Origin: Patescibacteria group bacterium
GTDB taxonomy: Bacteria; Patescibacteriota; Gracilibacteria; BD1-5; UBA2023
Length of the DNA: 5,519 bases
Direction: 5' to 3'
NCBI GenBank assembly: GCA_030836665.1
Contig: JAUPLX010000082.1
Coordinates: 1 to 5,519 of the forward strand
The translations under genes were made by a program, and so were the position numbers. The notes below the pieces were generated by a model that was given only the letters and a program-made list of their open reading frames with translations, was not told the DNA's origin and made no database searches. This document shows, piece by piece, positions 5,506-5,519 of the stretch; positions within the stretch are counted from its first letter, which is position 1, and every line of letters starts with the position of its first letter.

Positions 5506-5519
5506 CTACCGTTTGGTAG
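5506..5519. promoter_or_regulatory. Palindrome CTACC-GTTT-GGTAG at the predicted transcription start
   Basis: A perfect 5-4-5 inverted repeat starts two bases after the -10 box and reaches the last base of the window. The flanking TTAC on the left suggests it may extend further on the right. A palindrome over the start site is typical of a repressor operator; ACC-N4-GGT cores occur in some TetR-type sites. The regulator is unknown. Confidence 0.4.

Noticed and set aside
1..5519. tRNA, rRNA, CRISPR arrays, insertion sequences
   Set aside because: I saw no cloverleaf-like segments ending in CCA, no regularly spaced repeats and no transposase motifs or terminal repeats. A covariance-model scan was not possible here.

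Overview
The window most likely comes from a Candidate Phyla Radiation bacterium of the Gracilibacteria/Absconditabacteria (BD1-5/SR1) type, which uses translation table 25 (UGA = glycine). Two of the five genes make sense only if in-frame TGA codons are read through as glycine. There are six such codons: 437, 872, 4821, 5181, 5187 and 5202. Each falls in a context that expects glycine, and reading them restores complete domains that end at TAG or TAA. All five genes stop at TAA or TAG and none at TGA. By eye the DNA is moderately GC-rich, which is higher than I recall for most members of these groups, so the lineage may be unusual. None of the five genes has a convincing Shine-Dalgarno sequence.

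Layout. Positions 1-175 are an AT-rich leader with one candidate promoter. Positions 176-1051 (+) encode a 291-residue secreted protein with a signal peptide, a stalk motif common in phage tail fibres and CPR surface proteins, and a phage-tail-fibre-like C-terminal domain. Two TGA codons interrupt it under the standard code. Positions 1052-1180 hold a weak terminator-like element and then a promoter whose -35 box overlaps a small palindrome. Positions 1181-1531 (+) encode a short Fur-family-like winged-helix regulator. Its stop is one base from the stop of a convergent small Cys/His-rich protein (1533-1835, -), which lies 38 bases downstream of a divergent, compact M16-metallopeptidase-like protein (1874-2926, -).

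Positions 2927-3044 are a divergent control region with a leaderless-type -10 box for the M16-like gene, a 10-bp inverted repeat, and a perfect TATAAT box facing the other way. Positions 3045-5408 (+) encode a large 787-residue type IV pilin-like protein. It has a prepilin N-terminus, Cys-containing surface modules and a C-terminal glycine-rich domain that is complete only with UGA = Gly. It is followed by a strong intrinsic terminator, then a good promoter and a palindrome at the very edge that presumably serve the next gene.

Taken together, the two recoded genes look like cell-surface or attachment proteins: one secreted and fibre-like, the other a pilin with a decorated tip. This would fit an episymbiotic lifestyle, but that is inference. 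The middle block (regulator, Cys/His protein, M16-like protein) may form a small metal-linked unit, but proximity is the only support for that.
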